Assembly: GCF_030815415.1 (NCBI RefSeq)
Contig: NZ_JAUSWW010000001.1
Location: 5,828,001-5,892,000, forward strand
Direction: 5' to 3'
DNA length: 64,000 bases
Source of the DNA: Streptomyces canus
GTDB taxonomy: Bacteria; Actinomycetota; Actinomycetes; Streptomycetales; Streptomycetaceae
Part shown: one piece after another, positions 40,180 to 48,734 of the stretch
How positions within the stretch are numbered: the stretch's first letter is position 1
How the letters are laid out: each line of letters opens with the position of its first letter
The notes under the pieces: model-generated
What the model was told of the DNA's origin: nothing
Seen by the model: the letters and a program-made list of their open reading frames with translations, nothing else
Databases searched by the model: none
Translations under genes and position numbers: made by a program

Positions 40180-41235
40180 TCAGGCGACCGTCGTGCTCAC
40201 CGGGGAGACGTCCTGCGTACGGCGCCTGCGCACCGCCCAGAAGATCCCGCTGCCCGCGACGACCGTGACACCCACGCCGATCACGCCCGCGAGACCGCCG
40301 GAGAGCCGGGCGTCGTCGACGTCCTTGACGCCGTAGTCGGCGAGCGGGGAGTCGGCGGCGGCGTGGTCCTCCACCTTCGCGTCGATGCCCTTGTCGGCGG
40401 CGACCTTCTCCAGGCCGTCGGGGTCGGCGGAGGCGTAGAAGCTGACGACACCGGCGAGGACGAGGGAGGTGGCGAGGCCCGCGAGCCACACCCTGCGGTG
40501 CGAGGAGCGGGCGGCGGCCGGGGCGGGGGCGGCCGGAACGGCTGGTACATCGACGAGCTCGCCGTTGACCCGCAGCTTGAGCTTCTGCTGGAGCCCGCGC
40601 GCCCCGTACACGAGGTCGGGGCGTACCGCGATGACGGCGCCGACGGTCAGCGCGGTGATCGCGGCCTCGCCGATGCCGATCAGCACATGCACGCCGACCA
40701 TGGCGGTCGCCACCTTGCCGATGGCGACGTCGGTGGTGCCGCCGATCGCGTAGATGAGGGTGAAGGCGAGGGCCGCGGCCGGCACGGACAGCACGGCGGC
40801 CACGAAGGAGGCGGCGGTGACGGACCGGCGGGTGCGCGGCAGCACCTTCACCAGGCCGCGGAAGACGGCGTACGCCACGACCGTCGTCACACAGCCCATC
40901 ACGGTGATGTTCACGCCGAGCGCGGTCAGACCGCCGTCCGCGAAGAGGATGCCCTGCATGAGCAGGACGACGGAGACACAGAGGACCCCGGTGCAGGGGC
41001 CGACGAGTATCGCCGCCAGCGCGCCTCCCAGGAGGTGGCCGCTGGTCCCCGCGGCGACGGGGAAGTTCAGCATCTGTACGGCGAAGATGAACGCCGCCAC
41101 CAGGCCGGCCAGCGGCGCGGTGCGTTCGTCGAGTTCGCGGCGGGCACCGCGCAGGGACACCGCGACGGCGGCGGCGGCGACCGCTCCGGCGGCGGCGGAC
41201 GTGGGGGCGTCGATAAATCCGTCAGGCACATGCAC
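40180..41235 (-). CDS. Ni/Co ECF substrate component: CbiM/NikM fused to PDGLE (CbiN/NikN) domain
   Basis: A 351-residue fusion. The N-terminal CbiM-like part (six to seven helices) has PDGFIDAPTSAAAG and GTSGHLLGGALAAILVGPCTG. The C-terminal part, after RSSHRRVWLAGL, has the signature DPDGLEKVAADKGI of CbiN/NikN and a final helix. The start GTG at 41235 gives Met-His, as needed because the N-terminal amine and His2 bind the metal in this family. An upstream near-dyad TTGCAA-N5-TCGCAT on the minus strand fits the nickel-responsive Nur box of Streptomyces, so nickel rather than cobalt transport is favoured. Confidence 0.92.
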   Translation of the reverse strand: MHVPDGFIDAPTSAAAGAVAAAAVAVSLRGARRELDERTAPLAGLVAAFIFAVQMLNFPVAAGTSGHLLGGALAAILVGPCTGVLCVSVVLLMQGILFADGGLTALGVNITVMGCVTTVVAYAVFRGLVKVLPRTRRSVTAASFVAAVLSVPAAALAFTLIYAIGGTTDVAIGKVATAMVGVHVLIGIGEAAITALTVGAVIAVRPDLVYGARGLQQKLKLRVNGELVDVPAVPAAPAPAAARSSHRRVWLAGLATSLVLAGVVSFYASADPDGLEKVAADKGIDAKVEDHAAADSPLADYGVKDVDDARLSGGLAGVIGVGVTVVAGSGIFWAVRRRRTQDVSPVSTTVA

Positions 41236-41254
41236 GCATCGATGATGTGGCTTA

Positions 41255-41271
41255 ATGCGAACGTTTTGCAA
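41255..41271 (-). promoter_or_regulatory. Candidate Nur (nickel Fur-type) box
   Basis: The minus strand reads TTGCAA-AACGT-TCGCAT, which matches the published Streptomyces coelicolor Nur motif tTGCaa-N5-ttGCAA at 10 of 12 half-site bases. It sits 20-36 nt upstream of the CbiM/NikM start, where Nur would repress when nickel is plentiful. It is also 132 nt from the divergent SsgA-like gene. Confidence 0.55.
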
Positions 41272-41402
41272 GAGCGAGTCCCTCGTGCATCGTGCATGTG
41301 AGATGTCCTGCGCAGGGGGCGCGATCGGAAAAATATGCGACATTGGAGAGAAAGCGGGTGCACAGCTTCCGCACAGGTCACGCACCGTAAGGGGCCGATC
41401 CG

Positions 41403-41753
41403 ATGTCCGTAGTCGAGCAGTACGCGCGAGCCCACATCGTCACGGACGCCGACCTCGCGATCGCGGAACCCGAGGCCGTCCCGGTCGTGCTGCGCTACGA
41501 CCCCGACACCGACCCGCGCGCGGTACGGGTCGGGCTTCCCGGCCCGCACGAGTGGACCTTCCAGCGCGAGCTGCTGGAACGGGGCCTGCGGGCGCCGGTC
41601 GAGGCCGGGGACGTCCGGGTGTGGCCGTGCGGCCGGGTGCAGGCCGTGGTGGAGTTCCACTCCGCCCAGGGCGTCTCTGTGGTGCAGTTCGAGTCGAAGG
41701 CCCTGCTCAGGTTCCTGCGCCGGACCTACATGGCCACTCCCGTACGGGGCTAA
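41403..41753 (+). CDS. ssgE: SsgA-like sporulation/cell-division protein (probably SsgE)
   Basis: A 116-residue SsgA-like protein (SALP), a family confined to sporulating actinomycetes that localises and controls cell-wall machinery during septation and spore release. Family text is VPVVLRYDPDTDPRAVRVGLPGPHEWTFQRELLERGLRAP, VWPCG and FESKALLRFLRRTY. The adjacent PBP genes and the general order match the ssgE locus as I recall it from S. coelicolor, so the symbol rests on synteny and could be wrong among SALPs. It starts at ATG 41403 and its 3' end overlaps the convergent PBP gene by 4 nt. Confidence 0.85.
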   Translation: MSVVEQYARAHIVTDADLAIAEPEAVPVVLRYDPDTDPRAVRVGLPGPHEWTFQRELLERGLRAPVEAGDVRVWPCGRVQAVVEFHSAQGVSVVQFESKALLRFLRRTYMATPVRG

Positions 41754-43423
41754 CCGCCCAGCTTCAGCAGCGCCGCCACGATCGGGCCCGCCGTGTCACC
41801 GCCGTGCCCGCCCGACTGGACCACACCGGCCGCCGCCAGGTCGCCGCGGTACGCCGTGAACCAGCCGTTGGGCTTCTTCTGACCGTCGACCTCCGCCGAG
41901 CCGGTCTTCGCGCCCACGGTGCCGTAGACCCCCTGCATCGCCTCGGCCGCCGTGCCGTACGCCGCCGTGTAGGACATGAGCTCACGCAGCTGCGAGAGCG
42001 TGCCCGACGACATCGTGCGCGAGGCCTTCGCCAGCGTCCGCCCGTCCACGTCCGGTGAGACCAGATAGGGCTGCCTGAAGACGCCCGACTCGACGGTCGC
42101 CGACACCGACGCCATGTTCAGCGGGTTCATCCGCACCCCGCCCTGGCCGATCAGCGAGGCCGCCATCTGCGCCTGCGACTGCACCGGCACCGAGCCGTCG
42201 AAGGTGGGCACGCCGACCGCCCAGTTGTTCATGGACAGACCGAAGACCTGCTGGGCCTGCTCGGTCAGCGAGTCGTTGTCCAGCTCCGGCGCCTGGCTGA
42301 TGAAGGCGGTGTTGCAGGAGCGGGCGAAGCTCGCCTTGAAGGTGCCGTTCTTGATCTGGAACTTGTCGTCGTTCTGGAACTTCCAGCCGCCGTACGTGAA
42401 GTACTTCGGGCACGGGTGCTTCTTGTCCGCCGACGCGAGGTCCTTCTCGATCAGCAGCGACGAGGTGACGACCTTCATCGTCGAACCGGGGGCGAGCGAG
42501 CCCTGGAACGCGACGTTGAAGCCGTGGGAGGCGTTCGCGGCGGCCAGGATCTCCCCGGTCGACGGACGCAGCACCACCACGGACGACTTCGCCTTCTTCG
42601 CGACCTGCGCCTCGGCGGCCGCCTGCATGGCCGGGCTGAGCGTGGTCTTCACCGTGCCGGGCGTGCCCTTGCTCAGCGTCAGCAGCGTCTTGTCGGACAG
42701 TTCGTCCGCCTTGGACTCCTTGCCGCGCACCACCTGGAGTTCGACGCCCGCCCTGCCGCCGGCCTTCTGGCCGTACTTCTCCCGCAGCCCGTCCAGGACC
42801 GAGCCCAGCGACGGGTACTTCTTCTCGGTGATCTCCCCGCCGTCCCGGTCGAGCGCCTTGATCGGCGGGGTCCCGGACTCGCCGGTGACCAGGGTGTCGC
42901 CGTCCTTCAGGTCGGGGTGGACGACCGAGGAGTGCCAGTCGACCTGCGGCTTGCCGGTGGCGGTGTCGCGCACGACGGTCAGCGAACTGTCGTACGTCAG
43001 CGGCTTGCTGGTGTCCTTGTACGACACCGTCGCCTTCACGGAGAAGGGGACCTTGTCGCCGGTGCGGGTGCCGGGGGTGAGGGTGACGTCCTTGAGGTGG
43101 GCGTCCTTGGGGTAGGCGGTGAGCAGCTTCGTGGCCGCCGCGGTGTCGTCCGTGACGGCCGCGGCCCGGGTGACCTGGCCCGACTGCCAGGACGTGAGGA
43201 AGGTCCGCGCCGCGGTGCTGACCTCTGTCGCGGACAGCGGGCCGGTCTTGACCTTCGGCTTCTGGTCGGCGACGGCGGAGGTCCGGTCCTCGGCCGCCGC
43301 CCCGCCCCCGTACAGCGCGTACACGGCGAAGCCGGCGCCGCCGACGACCACGGCGATCATCCCGCCGATCACGGCGGGGCGATGCGTCTTCCGTCGCTCG
43401 GCGACGCGCCTTCTCTTGCCCAC
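41750..43423 (-). CDS. Penicillin-binding protein with MecA-N-like domain (paralogue 1)
   Basis: A 557-residue class B PBP (transpeptidase). A short basic N-terminus and one helix (about residues 17-38) precede an NTF2-like MecA_N domain (about 60-170), a dimerisation region and the transpeptidase domain. Active-site motifs are SxxK as Ser314-TMK, SxN as SCN at 369-371 and KTGS at 506-509. It cross-links peptidoglycan outside the membrane. It starts at GTG 43423. A second, related PBP gene follows upstream on the same strand, and the SsgA-like gene is convergent with a 4-nt overlap. Confidence 0.94.
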   Translation of the reverse strand: MGKRRRVAERRKTHRPAVIGGMIAVVVGGAGFAVYALYGGGAAAEDRTSAVADQKPKVKTGPLSATEVSTAARTFLTSWQSGQVTRAAAVTDDTAAATKLLTAYPKDAHLKDVTLTPGTRTGDKVPFSVKATVSYKDTSKPLTYDSSLTVVRDTATGKPQVDWHSSVVHPDLKDGDTLVTGESGTPPIKALDRDGGEITEKKYPSLGSVLDGLREKYGQKAGGRAGVELQVVRGKESKADELSDKTLLTLSKGTPGTVKTTLSPAMQAAAEAQVAKKAKSSVVVLRPSTGEILAAANASHGFNVAFQGSLAPGSTMKVVTSSLLIEKDLASADKKHPCPKYFTYGGWKFQNDDKFQIKNGTFKASFARSCNTAFISQAPELDNDSLTEQAQQVFGLSMNNWAVGVPTFDGSVPVQSQAQMAASLIGQGGVRMNPLNMASVSATVESGVFRQPYLVSPDVDGRTLAKASRTMSSGTLSQLRELMSYTAAYGTAAEAMQGVYGTVGAKTGSAEVDGQKKPNGWFTAYRGDLAAAGVVQSGGHGGDTAGPIVAALLKLGG

Positions 43424-43520
43424 AGCTCTCTGTCCTCCGCGTTTCCCCAGGGTCCCCGTCGCCCTCGTCCCTCACTCAACGACGGCGACCACCCTAGAGT
43501 CCCGTCCTGTGCGGGTGAGT

Positions 43521-45149
43521 TCAGCCACCCGCCGCCAGTACGGCCTTCACGATCGGGCCGGCCGCGTCGACGCCGTGGCCGCCCTGTTCGGTCATGGCCG
43601 CCGCGGCGACATCATCGCGGAAGCCGGTGAACCAGCTGTTGGAGGTGGCCACATTGTCCACCTCCGCCGAACCGGTCTTCGCCCCGATGTCCCCGCCGAG
43701 CCCCCGCATGACCGGTGCCGCGGTGCCCTGGGTGGCCGTCAGCCGCATCATCTGCTTCAGCTGGTCGGCCGTGCCCGCCCGCAGCCCCTCGGCGGTGGCC
43801 AGCTTGCGGTCGTCCAGCTTCGGCGAGACCAGGTAGGGCTGGCGGAAGGTGCCGGTGATCGCGGTGGCCGTCACGGACGCCATGTTCAGCGGGTTCATGG
43901 TGACCTTGCCCTGGCCGATCGCGTTGGCGGCCCGGTCCGGGCCGCTCTCGGCGGGGACGCTGCCGTCGACCGAGGTGATGCCGGTCTTCCAGTCGTCCCG
44001 GCCGAGCCCGAACTTGGTCTGCGCCTCCGTGGTCAGCGACTCGTCGGTGAGCGGGTCCTCGTCGATCAGCTTGATGAAGGCCGTGTTGCAGGACCGCATG
44101 AAGCTGTTGGCGAGCGTGGCGTTCAGGTCCGGCTTCATGTTCTTCAGGTTCTTGAAGGTCTGCCCCTGCCACATCGCGTCGTCCGGGCAGGGCGCCGGGC
44201 CGTTCATCGAGGTCACGCCGTTGTCGATGAGCATCGCCGAGGTGAGGATCTTCATCGTGGAGCCGGGGGGCTGCGCACCCTCGAAGGCCGCGTTGAAGCC
44301 GTCCTCGCGGTGGTTGGCGACCGCCAGCACCTCGCCCGTGGTCGGCTTGACGGCCACCACCGAGGAGTTGGCGTACTTCGTCACCGCGGTCTCGGCCGCC
44401 GCCTGCGCGCTCGCGCTGATCGTCGTCTGAAGCCTGCCCGCCTTGCCCTTGGAGAGGGCCAGCAGCGGGGTGTCGGGGGAGCCGTCGCCGTCGTGCCGGA
44501 CGAACAGCTCGACGCCCGGGGTGCCGCCCGCCTTCGCGCCGTACTTGGCGCGCAGCGCGTCCAGGACCGGGCCCAGCGAGGGGTACTTGTCCTTCGTCAG
44601 CACCTTGCCGCCCCGGTCCACCGCCTCGATGGGCGGGGTCGCGGACGGGCCGGTGACGAGCGCGTCCCGGGCCGTCCGCAGCTCCGGGTGGATCACGGAC
44701 GGCTTCCAGTCCACGAGCGCCTTGCCGCTGGTGCGACCACGGACGACGGTCAGACTGCTCTTGTACGACAGGGGCTCGGACGTCCCCCGGTACGCCACCT
44801 TCGCCTTCACGGTGAAGGGGACGGTGGCCCCCTGAGCCGTACCGGGCGTGATCCTCACGCCAGTGATGTGCGCGGCCTCGCGGTACTCCGTCAGCAGTGC
44901 CCGGGCGGCCGCGTTGTTGTTCGTGTACTGCGACGCCGACGCCGCGGAGCCCTTCTCCCAGGCCGCGAAGAACTTCCCCGACGTCTCCTCGACCTCGTCC
45001 CCGCTCGGCGGCCCCGACTTCACCTCGGACCCGCCGGATCCCCCGTCGTCGTTCAGCGCGGACACGATGTTGAACGCGCCGTACCCGGCCCCACCCACCA
45101 TCACGGCGAACACGCTGCCGACGACGGCGGCCTTGACCCCCTTGCCCAT
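43521..45149 (-). CDS. Penicillin-binding protein with MecA-N-like domain (paralogue 2)
   Basis: A 542-residue paralogue of the neighbouring PBP with the same layout: helix about residues 8-28, MecA_N/NTF2-like domain about 48-165, then transpeptidase with Ser297-TMK, SCN at 353-355 and KTGS at 491-494. Shared text such as NPLNMASV and the FRQPYLVSP block shows a tandem duplication. The ATG at 45149 is preceded by GGGGAGGGG. It is 97 nt from the first PBP gene and 107 nt from pmt, all on the minus strand. The pair may be specialised for sporulation septa, judging by the SsgA-like neighbour. Confidence 0.94.
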   Translation of the reverse strand: MGKGVKAAVVGSVFAVMVGGAGYGAFNIVSALNDDGGSGGSEVKSGPPSGDEVEETSGKFFAAWEKGSAASASQYTNNNAAARALLTEYREAAHITGVRITPGTAQGATVPFTVKAKVAYRGTSEPLSYKSSLTVVRGRTSGKALVDWKPSVIHPELRTARDALVTGPSATPPIEAVDRGGKVLTKDKYPSLGPVLDALRAKYGAKAGGTPGVELFVRHDGDGSPDTPLLALSKGKAGRLQTTISASAQAAAETAVTKYANSSVVAVKPTTGEVLAVANHREDGFNAAFEGAQPPGSTMKILTSAMLIDNGVTSMNGPAPCPDDAMWQGQTFKNLKNMKPDLNATLANSFMRSCNTAFIKLIDEDPLTDESLTTEAQTKFGLGRDDWKTGITSVDGSVPAESGPDRAANAIGQGKVTMNPLNMASVTATAITGTFRQPYLVSPKLDDRKLATAEGLRAGTADQLKQMMRLTATQGTAAPVMRGLGGDIGAKTGSAEVDNVATSNSWFTGFRDDVAAAAMTEQGGHGVDAAGPIVKAVLAAGG

Positions 45150-45256
45150 GGAACTGAACCCCTCCCCGTTATCAGTCCTCGCACTGTAAGTGGCGTGAGT
45201 GACAACTGTGAGAGGTGTTTCCTTTTGTTGGCCGAAGAGAGACCGGTGCCGGACCG

Positions 45257-47008
45257 CTAGACCCAGGTGTCCAGCCACATCCGTGAACGCCAGTCGTCGA
45301 TCGGGATGGCGGTCCCGGTGTACAGGGGCCAGAAGTAGATGAAGTTCCAGGCGATCAGCAGCACCAGCACACCCGCCCCCGTGGCCCCCGCCACGCGCCG
45401 GGTGTCGCTGGAGCCGGGCCGGCCGATGATCGCGCCGAGCATCATCGCGACGGCCAGGCACAGGAAGGGCAGGAAGACGACGGCGTAGAAGAAGAAGATC
45501 GTGCGTTCCTGGTACATGAACCAGGGGAGGTAGCCGGCGGCGATGCCGCAGGCGATCGCGCCCGCGCGCCAGTCGCGGCGGAAGAGCCAGCGCCACAGGA
45601 CGTAGGCGATCGCGAAGGCGGCCACCCACCACAGCAGCGGGGTGCCGATGGCGAGGACCTCGCGGGCGCACTTCTCGCCGGCGTCGGCGGGGCAGCCGTC
45701 GTTGCCGGGCAGGGGGGACTCGTAGAAGAACGAGACCGGGCGGCCGTCGACGATCCAGCTCCACGGGTTGGACTGGTACGTGTGCGGGGAGTGCAGGCCG
45801 ACATGGAACTCGTAGACCTGGTGCTCGTAGTGCCACAGGCTGCGCCACCAGTCCGGGAACAGCCAGGACCAGTCGCTGTTTTTGCCGTCCGTCGCGGCCC
45901 AGTTGCGGTAGTAGCCGCCGGTGCCGTCCGTGGGGGAGAGGATCCAGCCGAGCCAGGACAGCAGATACGTGGCGATCGCCACCGGCACCGTCGCCAGGAA
46001 GGTCAGGCCCAGGTCGCGCCTGAGGACCGCCCCGTACGGGTGGCGGGCGCCCGCGACCTTGCGGGAGCCGACGTCCCACAGGACCGCCATGACGCAGAAC
46101 GCGGCCAGGATGTACAGGCCGTTCCACTTGGTGCCGATGGCCAGGCCCAGCATCAGACCGGCCAGCCAGCGCCAGGGGCGCCATCCGAAGCGGGTCGTCT
46201 CGGCGGTGTGCGCGTCGGGACGGGCCCGGCCGTCCGCGTCGAGCGGGAGCGCGGCCGCGAGTTTCTCCCGGACCCGGTCGCGGTCGACGACCAGAGCGCC
46301 GAACGCGGCCAGCACGAAGAACATCAGCACGCCGTCGAGCAGCGAGGTGCGGGCCATCACGAAGGCCAGCCCATCCACCGCCATCAGCGCGCCGGCCAGA
46401 CAGCCGAGGAACGTCGAGCGGAAGATACGGCGGCCGATACGGCACAGCATCAGCACCGAGAGGGTGCCGAGCAGGGCCGTCATGAACCGCCAGCCGAACG
46501 GGTCGAACCCGAACATCAGCTCGCCGAGTCCGATGACGTACTTGCCGACCGGTGGATGCACGACGTACGACGGGTCCGTCGGGACCGACACCTTGCTGCC
46601 GACGTCCAGGATCAGGTCGTTGGCGTTCTTGTCCCAGTTGACCTCGAAGCCGCGGTGGACGAGCGCCCAGGCGTCCTTGGCGTAGTACGTCTCATCGAAT
46701 ATCACCGCCTTGGGGCCGCCCAGGTTCCAGAACCGGATGACGCCCGCGACCAGGGTGACGAGCAGCGGACCGCCCCAGCCGGACCAGCGCACGATCCGTT
46801 CGACCAGCGCCTTCGGCAGCCCGAGCGCCGCCCACATCCGAGGGTTGGGCTGCGTGTACGGCGGCACGAGCCGGTCCCGCACGTCGCTTCTGGGCCCGGC
46901 CGTGTAGCCGAAACGGCGCAGCCGCTGCTGCCACGACGGCCGCTGGTCTTGCGGTGCCTGGGCCTGTCGGGTGTCCGTGGAGTCCATGGACGACGCTGTA
47001 CTGGTCAC
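45257..47008 (-). CDS. pmt: Polyprenol-phosphate-mannose--protein mannosyltransferase (Pmt)
   Basis: A 583-residue GT39 membrane enzyme that transfers mannose from polyprenol phosphate to secreted proteins, the bacterial form of eukaryotic Pmt. After a cytoplasmic N-terminus the first helix leads into VIFDETYYAKDAW, with the catalytic Asp-Glu pair, followed by about ten more helices, DPSYVVHPPVGKYVI and ARTSLLDGVLMFFVLAAFG. In Streptomyces, Pmt is needed for glycoprotein formation and for phiC31 infection. The start is GTG 47008 or ATG 46987. Its TAG stop lies within a CTAG that has not been used as an insertion site. It is divergent from rsmI. Confidence 0.95.
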   Translation of the reverse strand: MTSTASSMDSTDTRQAQAPQDQRPSWQQRLRRFGYTAGPRSDVRDRLVPPYTQPNPRMWAALGLPKALVERIVRWSGWGGPLLVTLVAGVIRFWNLGGPKAVIFDETYYAKDAWALVHRGFEVNWDKNANDLILDVGSKVSVPTDPSYVVHPPVGKYVIGLGELMFGFDPFGWRFMTALLGTLSVLMLCRIGRRIFRSTFLGCLAGALMAVDGLAFVMARTSLLDGVLMFFVLAAFGALVVDRDRVREKLAAALPLDADGRARPDAHTAETTRFGWRPWRWLAGLMLGLAIGTKWNGLYILAAFCVMAVLWDVGSRKVAGARHPYGAVLRRDLGLTFLATVPVAIATYLLSWLGWILSPTDGTGGYYRNWAATDGKNSDWSWLFPDWWRSLWHYEHQVYEFHVGLHSPHTYQSNPWSWIVDGRPVSFFYESPLPGNDGCPADAGEKCAREVLAIGTPLLWWVAAFAIAYVLWRWLFRRDWRAGAIACGIAAGYLPWFMYQERTIFFFYAVVFLPFLCLAVAMMLGAIIGRPGSSDTRRVAGATGAGVLVLLIAWNFIYFWPLYTGTAIPIDDWRSRMWLDTWV

Positions 47009-47070
47009 CGCGCCATCGTAGGGAACCCGGCTGTGGGAGTCCCGTGGATGGGTGCTGCGAGGATGGAAAC

Positions 47071-47919
47071 GTGACAGGAACCCTTGTTTTGGCAGGCACC
47101 CCCATCGGCGACACCGCGGACGCCCCGCCCCGGCTCGCCGCGGAACTGGCCGGCGCGGACGTGGTCGCCGCCGAGGACACCCGGCGGCTGCGGCGCCTCA
47201 CCCAGGCGCTCGGGGTGACGCCCAAGGGGCGCGTCGTGTCGTACTTCGAGGGCAACGAGGCCGCCCGTACGCCGGAACTGGTCGAGGAGCTCGTCGGCGG
47301 CGCGCGCGTGCTGCTCGTGACCGACGCCGGGATGCCGTCGGTCTCGGACCCCGGCTACCGGCTGGTGGCGGCCGCCGTCGAGAAGGACATCCGGGTCACC
47401 GCCGTGCCCGGCCCCTCCGCCGTCCTCACCGCGCTCGCGCTGTCGGGGCTGCCCGTCGACCGGTTCTGCTTCGAGGGGTTCCTGCCGCGCAAGGCGGGCG
47501 AACGGCTGACCCGGCTGCGGGAGGTCGCCCAGGAGCGGCGCACCCTCGTGTACTTCGAGGCCCCGCACCGGCTCGACGACACCCTCGCCGCGATGGCCGA
47601 GGTGTTCGGCGCGGAGCGGCGGGCCGCCGTCTGCCGCGAGCTGACCAAGACGTACGAGGAGGTCAAGCGGGGCCCGCTGGGGGAGCTGGCCGCGTGGGCC
47701 GCGGAGGGGGTGCGCGGGGAGATCACCGTCGTCGTCGAGGGGGCGCCGGAGAAGGGGCCCGAGGAGCTCGACGGCCCGGAGCTGGTGCGCCGGGTGCGGG
47801 TGCGCGAGGAGGCGGGCGAGCGGCGCAAGGAGGCGATCGCGGCGGTGGCGGCGGAGGCGGGACTGCCGAAACGGCACGTTTTCGACGCCGTGGTCGCAGC
47901 GAAGCAAGCTGGTGGATGA
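47071..47919 (+). CDS. rsmI: 16S rRNA (cytidine-1402-2'-O)-methyltransferase
   Basis: A 282-residue RsmI, which methylates the 2'-OH of C1402 in the 30S decoding centre. Motifs in order: GTLVLAGTPIGDTADAPPRL, AEDTRRLRRLTQALG, LLVTDAGMPSVSDPGYRLV, VPGPSAVLTALALSGLP, FEGFLPRKAGER, FEAPHRLDDTL and the C-terminal KEAIAAVAAEAGLPKRHVFDAVVA. The start is GTG 47071, preceded by GAGGATGG. It is divergent from pmt with a 62-nt spacer. A 353-bp non-coding stretch with hairpins follows. Confidence 0.95.
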   Translation: MTGTLVLAGTPIGDTADAPPRLAAELAGADVVAAEDTRRLRRLTQALGVTPKGRVVSYFEGNEAARTPELVEELVGGARVLLVTDAGMPSVSDPGYRLVAAAVEKDIRVTAVPGPSAVLTALALSGLPVDRFCFEGFLPRKAGERLTRLREVAQERRTLVYFEAPHRLDDTLAAMAEVFGAERRAAVCRELTKTYEEVKRGPLGELAAWAAEGVRGEITVVVEGAPEKGPEELDGPELVRRVRVREEAGERRKEAIAAVAAEAGLPKRHVFDAVVAAKQAGG

Positions 47920-48272
47920 GGGCGTTCTCTTCGGGCGCGCCGTCGGGGTGGTCGATCGTCGCGGGGTGCCCGTTCGCTGTGGCTGGTCGCGCCCACGCGG
48001 CGGAGCCGTGGACCGATACCGCCCCGCGCCCCTGCCCAGAGGGCGCAAAGCGCCCCTGAGCAGGGCGCTTCTCCTCTGAGCGTGCGCCCCACGGGTAGGC
48101 AAAGAGGGATGGCCGAAGGCAAAGCGCAGCCCCCGCCGCAGAGGCCGTTTCGGCAAGGAAAGTCCAAGACGGTTCCAACACTCGACAGGGCTGATGCATT
48201 CGCTCCGGCGGAAGCGTCCACTGGATGAAGGGACGCACCCGTCCCTGGGTCCAGCGGACCAGAGGAGCTGGC
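47920..48272. other. 353-bp non-coding region after rsmI with hairpins and a common Streptomyces repeat phrase
   Basis: No plausible gene. The part at 47980-48034 contains GGCTGGTCGCGCCCACG and CCGCGCCCCT, a phrase I recognise as frequent in Streptomyces intergenic DNA. Hairpins are at 48041-48055 (GGGCGC-AAA-GCGCCC) with a further GGGCGC at 48063-48068, and GGGACG-CAC-CGTCCC just before the next gene (about 48230-48244). The stretch from 48110 to 48270 has lower GC and probably holds the promoter of the downstream zinc-ribbon gene. Confidence 0.5.
48041..48055 (+). terminator. Probable terminator after rsmI
   Basis: A 6-bp GGGCGC/GCGCCC stem with an AAA loop, embedded in a longer GC-rich region; a third copy of GGGCGC downstream permits an alternative pairing. 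About 120 nt after the rsmI stop. Confidence 0.4.
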
Positions 48273-48683
48273 ATGAGCGAGATCGCAGGGCAGACCGCCG
48301 CACTGCGCAGCGGCGCCACCGCCGTCGTCCACGAGTCGTATTCCTTCGCCTGCATGCGGTGCGGGCACGGCTGGGAGCAGTCGTACGAGATCGAGCACCA
48401 CACCGGTGCCGACGGCCACGACTTCATCATGTACGTCGCGAACGGCCAGATCGTGCCGTCGCCGCTGAGCAGGCCCACGTGCCAGAACTGCGACGGGCAC
48501 GTCGTCCGCATCATGCGGGCGGGGCAGGTGTCCTCGGTGCTCGACGCCGTGCACCGCCGGCAGCGCCGCGCCCCGCAGGCCGGGCCGGTCGAGGCGCCCG
48601 AGGTGCCCGCGCAGGCCAAGGAGCGCCACCACTGGCAGCTGTCCGATCTCCTCCACCCGTTCCACCACCGCAAGGCGAGCTGA
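48273..48683 (+). CDS. Zinc-ribbon-like hypothetical protein
   Basis: A 136-residue protein of no recognised name. It has two Cys pairs, FACMRCGHGWEQ and RPTCQNCDGHVVRI, spaced about 40 residues apart, as in a zinc ribbon, followed by a charged linker and a His-rich C-terminus ending LHPFHHRK. Similar proteins are common in Streptomyces beside tatD, with no assigned function. The ATG at 48273 has AGAGGAG upstream, a strong site that fixes the start. It precedes tatD by about 50 nt and may be cotranscribed. Confidence 0.8.
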   Translation: MSEIAGQTAALRSGATAVVHESYSFACMRCGHGWEQSYEIEHHTGADGHDFIMYVANGQIVPSPLSRPTCQNCDGHVVRIMRAGQVSSVLDAVHRRQRRAPQAGPVEAPEVPAQAKERHHWQLSDLLHPFHHRKAS

Positions 48684-48734
48684 AGCCCCGCCTCCCCCCG
48701 GGGAGAGGGCATGCCCCTTTCGTAGGATCGGGGC

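Noticed and set aside
41236..41402. Cobalamin riboswitch before the CbiM-type gene
   Set aside because: The spacer is only 167 bp and no B12-box-like or multi-stem structure is visible; a Nur-type motif explains regulation better.
43521..46445. 974-codon frame joining PBP paralogue 2 to the antisense of pmt
   Set aside because: The upstream half is the shadow of pmt; the PBP starts at ATG 45149 with a strong ribosome site and a standard N-terminal anchor.
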